Assembly (NCBI GenBank): GCA_002331625.1
Contig: DCZN01000077.1
Span: 106,329-125,626 of the forward strand
Direction of reading: 5' to 3'
Length of the DNA: 19,298 nt
DNA from: Nitrospira sp. UBA2083
GTDB lineage: Bacteria; Nitrospirota; Nitrospiria; Nitrospirales; Nitrospiraceae
Shown: positions 15,379 through 19,298 of the stretch, piece by piece
Numbering within the stretch: the first letter of the stretch is position 1
How the letters are laid out: each line of letters begins with the position of its first letter
Notes under the pieces: model-generated
What the model was told of the DNA's origin: nothing
The model's database searches: none
Seen by the model: only the letters and a program-made list of their open reading frames with translations
Program-made: the position numbers and the translations under genes

Positions 15379-18300
15379 ATGTTTCCTTTGCTTCGCCAAT
15401 TGGACTGGGCCGAGATCAAGTCCTGGGATGCGTTGGAGAAAGCGATTGGAGAACTACAAACACAACAAGAAAGAGGTGAGGCATTCGAAGAGTTTTGTAC
15501 AGCGCTTCTTGAACTTCACAGGGAATATTATCAAGCCAAGGCTATGTGGAGATTTCGCAATGTGCCTGATGAGATCCTCACTCGACTTGGATGCTCGAAT
15601 CGCCAAGACGTTGGAATCGATGGAGTGATTCTCCATGACGACAATACGCTGACTGCCTATCAGTCAAAATTCCGCATTCACCGATCTGATATTCCCTCCC
15701 AGCGCGAGCTGTCTACATTCTACATGGTTAGTGATCGAGCTGATTTTCGTCTCATCATCTCGAATGTTGAAGATCTGCCCAGGGTGGCCCGTGAGAGAAA
15801 AGCACATGGGCAATGTCTCGTAGATACGCTTCTAAACCTTTCCGAGGACTTTTTTGCCTCACTTCAGGAATATGTTTTTTACCAGAGACCAAAGAGTGGA
15901 GTAGCTCCGCAGCCACGAGTATTCCAGCAGCAGGCGATAGATGCAGTGGCGAATGGCTTCAAGGAGCATCGCCGTGGGCAAGCTATACTTCCCTGCGGAT
16001 CTGGGAAAACTCTCGTTGGAAAATGGATTGCGGACAGACTTGGGGCAAAGCGCATTCTAATCATGGTTCCCAGCCTGGCATTGATCAGGCAGACATTGGA
16101 AGAATGGCATAGAGCAAGTGGGGCGGGATTTCGCTACATCTGTGTGTGCAGTGACCAATCTGTAGCGTCATTACATAGTACGGATGGTTGGGAGGCAGAC
16201 CCTTCCGATCAGGACTTTCGGGTATCGACTAACTCTAGTGAAGTGGTTGTATTCTTAAGCAGACCGATATCACTCCCCCAGGTAGTTCTTTCAACCTATC
16301 AGAGTAGTCCAGTATTGGTTGAAGCTATGCGCGAGTTAGCTTCAAACCAAATTCGATTCGACCTTGTAATCTGTGACGAGGCGCACAAAGTGGCAGGAGC
16401 AGCGGGAAAGCCGTTCGCGCAGGTTCTAAGCGATGGAAACATTCCCGCTGATAAACGCCTGTTTATGACAGCTACGCCTCGGGTGGTTGCGCCACAATAT
16501 CGTCGGGCCACCGAAGAAGACCAGCCGACCATTGTCTCTATGGACGAGGAAGAAGTCTTTGGCCCCGTGTTCTATCGTATGAGCTTTGGGGAGGCCATTC
16601 AGCAAAACATCATTGCCGACTACCGCGTAGTGGTCATTGGAGTTTCAGGGAAGGAGGTTGCCGAACTGGCCCGCACACAACGGACCATTCAAACAGAGGA
16701 TCAGGAACAATGGAACGCACAAGGGCTTGCCCAGCGTATCGCACTAGGAAAAGCCATCGGGCTTTATGGGATCAAGAAAATTTTCAGCTTTCACAATCGT
16801 GTGAGTAATGCCGCAGATTTTATCGATGCCAATCGGCCTGATAGCCTCCCTACTCTCCTCGACAAGATGACTCCCAATCTTCACTACATGGCCAAGCATA
16901 TCAACGGCGAGATGTCCACAGGTGAGCGGAATCGCATCTTGCGAGAATTTCAAATGACTGTTCGTGGAGTTGTTTCGAATGCACGATGCCTAGGAGAAGG
17001 AGTAAACGTCCCAGCAGTTGACGGGGTGTTTTTTGCGGACTCACGCAGTTCGGTCATAGACATCGTCCAAGCGACGGGCCGAGCTCTCCGCAAGGCACCA
17101 GGCAAGGCAATAGCCTATGTGATCATTCCAGTCCTCGTTCAGGAAGAGGAAGATCCAGTAGAGATACTAGAAGCAAGCCGATTTGAGCTAGTGTGGCAGG
17201 TGCTAAGCGCGATGGCGAGCCAGGATGAGCGTGTAGTAGGGGCCATTAAAGACGCCCGAATTAGGCAAGGTGAGGGAAGAGCGCCCGTGTTGGGTCAAAC
17301 ACCTCCTTTTGATCGAGAAGATCTTCCTGACGCTAACACCGTTCTGTTTGGGTTTCCTAAACACATTGCATTTTCTGAATACCAGAAGCTCTTTTCGCTC
17401 GAAATGATGGAACGGCTTGGCACACGATGGCACTTAAGATTCGGTGCCTTGAAGAAATACATGGAGGAACACGGAAGAGAGCCAGAGGAGGATACAGAAT
17501 ACGCCGGTTTTAAAATTGGTGCTTGGTTAGAAGCTCAACGTAAGGCTTATCGGAAAGGTAAGCTCTCGGACGATCGTGAAGAGTTATTGGATCAGCTTGG
17601 GGTGCAGTGGGGCAGCTACAGAGACACCGAGAGAAGTTGGATTCATCACATGGCAGCTTGCAATAAGTTTCTTGAGGAAACCGGCAAATTGCCCGTTCAA
17701 GGCGACGAAAGCCCTGAGGGGTTGAAGATTGGAGTGTGGTTCAGCCATCAACGAAGGTTTTTTCGAAAAGGCACCCTCCGTGAAGATCGGAAGCAAGCCA
17801 TACAAAATATTTTAGGAGATGTCTTAGACCCTCAGCGAAGCAAGTGGCAGAGAAACTACAATGCGTACAAGAACTATGTGGAGACAACAGGGAAACAACC
17901 AGAAAGGCGAACGGTTCATAATGGTGTGGCTATTGGGAATTGGCTCATCAATACCATTCGCCCAGGGAAGGATAAGCTTCCAGCAGAGAAAGTGATGAAG
18001 CTAGAAGAGCTTGGATTTGTCTGGGAAAGAAGGAGTCGGAGGAGTCCGAGCGTCCAAACCTCAGACACTGGCAAGCCTGACGCCCAGAAGGTTGAAATTC
18101 CAGTTGATACCTGGTTCAGGTATTTTGAGCTATGCCGGGAGTGTATGCATACACTTTCAAGAAAGTTAGTGATCACAGATATGCATCATGGCATAGATGT
18201 CGGTTTCTGGTTTTACATGCAGAATCGAACGTATGCTGCGGGTATCCTCTCAGATCAGAAGCGTCGCCTATTTGGATCATTGATACTGTTAGATGAAAGT

Positions 18301-18513
18301 CTGGGGTCTCGTGTTAGGGAGTGGTATTGGCGGTATTCGCATTGTCTTGAATCAGTGGTTTCGAGGGGCGTTCATCCATCAGAAGATCCAGGATTGACAC
18401 TTGCTTCTGGTGCAACGAATGGCTGGTTCGCTCAACAGGTTGAATTACTGACAAAAGGCACTCTCACGACTAGCCAGCAGAAGGCTATGGAAGAACTCTT
18501 GGCTATAAGATAA
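15379..18513 (+). CDS. Mrr-like nuclease - SF2 helicase - five HA repeats fusion
   Basis: A 1044-residue protein of three parts. Residues about 30-130 look like a PD-(D/E)XK nuclease of the Mrr type: GEAFEEFCTALLEL as first helix, then Asp81 in VGIDGV and Gln95-Ser-Lys97 in YQSKF as catalytic residues. Residues about 180-600 are a superfamily 2 motor with Walker A GSGKT (207-211, Lys210), DEAH (333-336), TATP (364-367) and motif VI QATGRALRK (564-572). The rest holds five helicase-associated repeats beginning near Trp684, Trp754, Trp823, Trp912 and Trp982. The first three keep the typical G..IG.W pattern and the last two are diverged. AAGGAG at 15365-15370 sets the start. Base composition (43-50% G+C in sampled lines) is lower than the core genes. 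Probable role: DNA cleavage or remodelling in defence against mobile DNA, inferred from domains. Confidence 0.9.
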   Translation: MFPLLRQLDWAEIKSWDALEKAIGELQTQQERGEAFEEFCTALLELHREYYQAKAMWRFRNVPDEILTRLGCSNRQDVGIDGVILHDDNTLTAYQSKFRIHRSDIPSQRELSTFYMVSDRADFRLIISNVEDLPRVARERKAHGQCLVDTLLNLSEDFFASLQEYVFYQRPKSGVAPQPRVFQQQAIDAVANGFKEHRRGQAILPCGSGKTLVGKWIADRLGAKRILIMVPSLALIRQTLEEWHRASGAGFRYICVCSDQSVASLHSTDGWEADPSDQDFRVSTNSSEVVVFLSRPISLPQVVLSTYQSSPVLVEAMRELASNQIRFDLVICDEAHKVAGAAGKPFAQVLSDGNIPADKRLFMTATPRVVAPQYRRATEEDQPTIVSMDEEEVFGPVFYRMSFGEAIQQNIIADYRVVVIGVSGKEVAELARTQRTIQTEDQEQWNAQGLAQRIALGKAIGLYGIKKIFSFHNRVSNAADFIDANRPDSLPTLLDKMTPNLHYMAKHINGEMSTGERNRILREFQMTVRGVVSNARCLGEGVNVPAVDGVFFADSRSSVIDIVQATGRALRKAPGKAIAYVIIPVLVQEEEDPVEILEASRFELVWQVLSAMASQDERVVGAIKDARIRQGEGRAPVLGQTPPFDREDLPDANTVLFGFPKHIAFSEYQKLFSLEMMERLGTRWHLRFGALKKYMEEHGREPEEDTEYAGFKIGAWLEAQRKAYRKGKLSDDREELLDQLGVQWGSYRDTERSWIHHMAACNKFLEETGKLPVQGDESPEGLKIGVWFSHQRRFFRKGTLREDRKQAIQNILGDVLDPQRSKWQRNYNAYKNYVETTGKQPERRTVHNGVAIGNWLINTIRPGKDKLPAEKVMKLEELGFVWERRSRRSPSVQTSDTGKPDAQKVEIPVDTWFRYFELCRECMHTLSRKLVITDMHHGIDVGFWFYMQNRTYAAGILSDQKRRLFGSLILLDESLGSRVREWYWRYSHCLESVVSRGVHPSEDPGLTLASGATNGWFAQQVELLTKGTLTTSQQKAMEELLAIR

Positions 18514-18540
18514 GGAAAGAGTGCGTGCAAACAACCGCTC

Positions 18541-18632
18541 GCCAGGTCCCAAGGGGAGCACTGGCAATATATAGCTTCCGTTCCAATCAGCTATTCCCAC
18601 TGCGGTGTAGGCACAGGATTGCCCCTCCTTGG
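18541..18632 (+). other. Structured non-coding stretch after the helicase gene
   Basis: Several nested complementary segments occur within about 90 bases. CCAAGG (18549-18554) pairs with CCTTGG (18627-18632), and GGCAAT (18563-18568) with ATTGCC (18618-18623). Inside them ATAGCT (18571-18576) pairs with AGCTAT (18589-18594). An alternative hairpin GCCAG/CTGGC (18541-18545 and 18561-18565) would exclude the second helix. It could be the 3' untranslated region of the helicase mRNA or part of a longer RNA. No frame here is coding. Confidence 0.4.
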
Positions 18633-18658
18633 CTCTTGTACTTCATATTGGAAGGCCG

Positions 18659-18687
18659 TTGACAAGGCAATCATGGGGCTGTAGTCT
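18659..18687 (+). promoter_or_regulatory. Sigma-70 promoter for a small RNA
   Basis: A perfect -35 box TTGACA (18659-18664), a 17-base spacer and TAGTCT (18682-18687), which keeps the key T, A and final T of the -10 box. No coding frame follows on this strand. The transcript would begin near 18694 and run directly into the terminator ending at 18768. Confidence 0.55.
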
Positions 18688-18693
18688 TATTGA

Positions 18694-18768
18694 CGGATAG
18701 GCTCAGCCCTGACTAGTCGCCTTTATGGTGTGCGTCTCCGAAAGGAGTAGGGGTTGAGCCGCTTTTTT
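18694..18768 (+). ncRNA. Candidate ~75-nt structured small RNA
   Basis: Bounded by the promoter above and an intrinsic terminator. Its fold by eye: an outer 11-bp helix of 18700-18710 with 18750-18760 (two G-U pairs) encloses two hairpins. One is CGCC-TTTAT-GGTG (18718-18730) and the other CTCC-GAAA-GGAG (18736-18747), which has a GNRA tetraloop. This is a compact three-way-junction shape. It follows the nuclease-helicase gene and converges on the DUF3800 gene. It could be an independent regulatory or guide-like RNA, or just an elaborate terminator. It matches no RNA family I can recall. Confidence 0.5.
18700..18768 (+). terminator. Rho-independent terminator with T6 tract
   Basis: The GC-rich helix ending GGGGTTGAGCC (18750-18760) is followed by GC and six T residues (18763-18768). 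It would stop plus-strand transcripts from the helicase gene and from the small-RNA promoter just where the convergent DUF3800 gene ends. The T tract overlaps its stop codon. Confidence 0.7.
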
Positions 18769-19270
18769 ATTCAGGCCAGACCCGGAGCAACATTTCCTTT
18801 GCCGCAATATACCGGTAGTACTCCGCCGCCTCCTTCTTCTTTCGTTGAACCTTTCGACTCACCACTCCCGCGACATAGTCCGCCAACTGAAGCAGGTTGT
18901 TCCCGGACGAGCGCTGCATTTTGATTCTCTTGATAAGCCGCGTTCCGACTGACGTGGTCATGCGTCTTCCCAGGTACTTCCCCAATTGGCTTCTGAAGGT
19001 GTCCGTGCCGCTCTCATCGAGCACCACAATCGCGTCGGTCAGGTAGGGCTTGGCATTCTCAAAGACGATGCCACAGGTGAATTTGTACAAGGATGCCTTA
19101 TGCTCGAAGCCGGGCCCCCACAGTCTCTCCGATCCTTTATTGAGAGCGAAGCCAAAGTATTGAAAGTCGTACGGGGCGACGGCCTCAAGAAAGCGTTTCC
19201 GTTGCCGGTCGCTGTTCTCACGAAAATGGAACTCAAACCCATCCGCATAACCTAATTCCTTGCGAAGCAA
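18767..19270 (-). CDS. DUF3800 protein, 5'-truncated or broken
   Basis: The 167 residues match the C-terminal two thirds of DUF3800 proteins as I know them: DGFEFHFRENSDRQRKRFLE at the start, SLYKFTCGIVFENAKPYL (60-77), VVLDESG (Asp85) and the family hallmark SSGNNLLQLADYVAGVVSRK (about 121-140). The biochemical role of the family is unknown, and it is often found near mobile elements. The only start codon in this frame is a TTG at 19268-19270. An in-frame TGA at 19292-19294 closes the frame above it, so the N-terminal third with its usual acidic motif is missing from this frame. The gene is therefore frameshifted, interrupted by a stop, or a remnant. The window ends too soon to decide. Confidence 0.75.
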   Translation of the reverse strand: MLRKELGYADGFEFHFRENSDRQRKRFLEAVAPYDFQYFGFALNKGSERLWGPGFEHKASLYKFTCGIVFENAKPYLTDAIVVLDESGTDTFRSQLGKYLGRRMTTSVGTRLIKRIKMQRSSGNNLLQLADYVAGVVSRKVQRKKKEAAEYYRYIAAKEMLLRVWPE

Positions 19271-19298
19271 GGAAATGACCTTCCCCCGATTTCACAGA

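Noticed and set aside
17412..18500. Periodic ~70-residue pattern considered as a possible DNA tandem repeat or CRISPR-like array
   Set aside because: The periodicity exists only at protein level (HA repeats); the DNA copies are not similar enough and there are no spacers. No CRISPR array is present anywhere in the window.
18543..18560. CAGG-TCC-(4)-GGG-AGCA spacing identical to the symmetric loop region of SRP RNA domain IV
   Set aside because: The apical loop would be CAAG rather than the GGAA-type tetraloop, and the bases outside the loop pair as GCCAG/CTGGC instead of forming the SRP helices. Likely coincidence within a simple hairpin.

Overview
The window looks like a chromosomal segment of a GC-rich Gram-negative bacterium, most plausibly a member of Nitrospirota (Nitrospira-like). 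This rests on the style of the proteins and the mix of genes (an LptE-type lipoprotein implies an outer membrane); it is an inference, not a database match.

Left part (1-1500): the last codons of an unidentified gene, a small tryptophan-rich hypothetical protein on the minus strand, a poorly coding stretch, a tiny lipoprotein, and tRNA-His(GTG) on the minus strand. Core part (1555-9681): pyrF (minus), rpsT (plus, with a leader that can pair with its own Shine-Dalgarno), and a compact minus-strand cluster leuS-lptE-holA whose last gene runs tail-to-tail into rpsT. Then come a class I SAM methyltransferase (plus), a convergent YrfG-like HAD nucleotidase (minus) and the ribosome-assembly GTPase gene der (plus). 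These are ordinary housekeeping genes.

Envelope/regulatory part (10060-14039): a lipoprotein made of a Pro-rich linker and two copies of a ~127-residue domain. It is followed by an apparent operon of ECF sigma factor, soluble zinc-type (HxxxCxxC) anti-sigma factor and a large exported protein of unknown function. Several genes lack a Shine-Dalgarno and have a -10-like hexamer only 6-9 bases before the ATG, suggesting leaderless or nearly leaderless mRNAs.

Accessory part (about 14040-19298): base composition falls (hand counts of sampled 60-base lines give about 40-50% G+C, against about 60-65% in the core genes). It holds a stand-alone HEPN-like protein with an attC-like hairpin just past its stop codon, two 82%-identical 55-bp repeats flanking that gene, and a 1044-residue protein. 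The latter joins a Mrr-like PD-(D/E)XK nuclease domain, a superfamily 2 helicase motor and five helicase-associated (HA) repeats. Behind it lies a structured non-coding stretch with a good sigma-70 promoter and a strong terminator that together define a candidate ~75-nt small RNA. The window ends in a 5'-truncated DUF3800 gene on the minus strand. Together this reads as a small defence/mobile island. The best candidate for something undescribed is the nuclease-helicase-HA gene with its downstream structured RNA.
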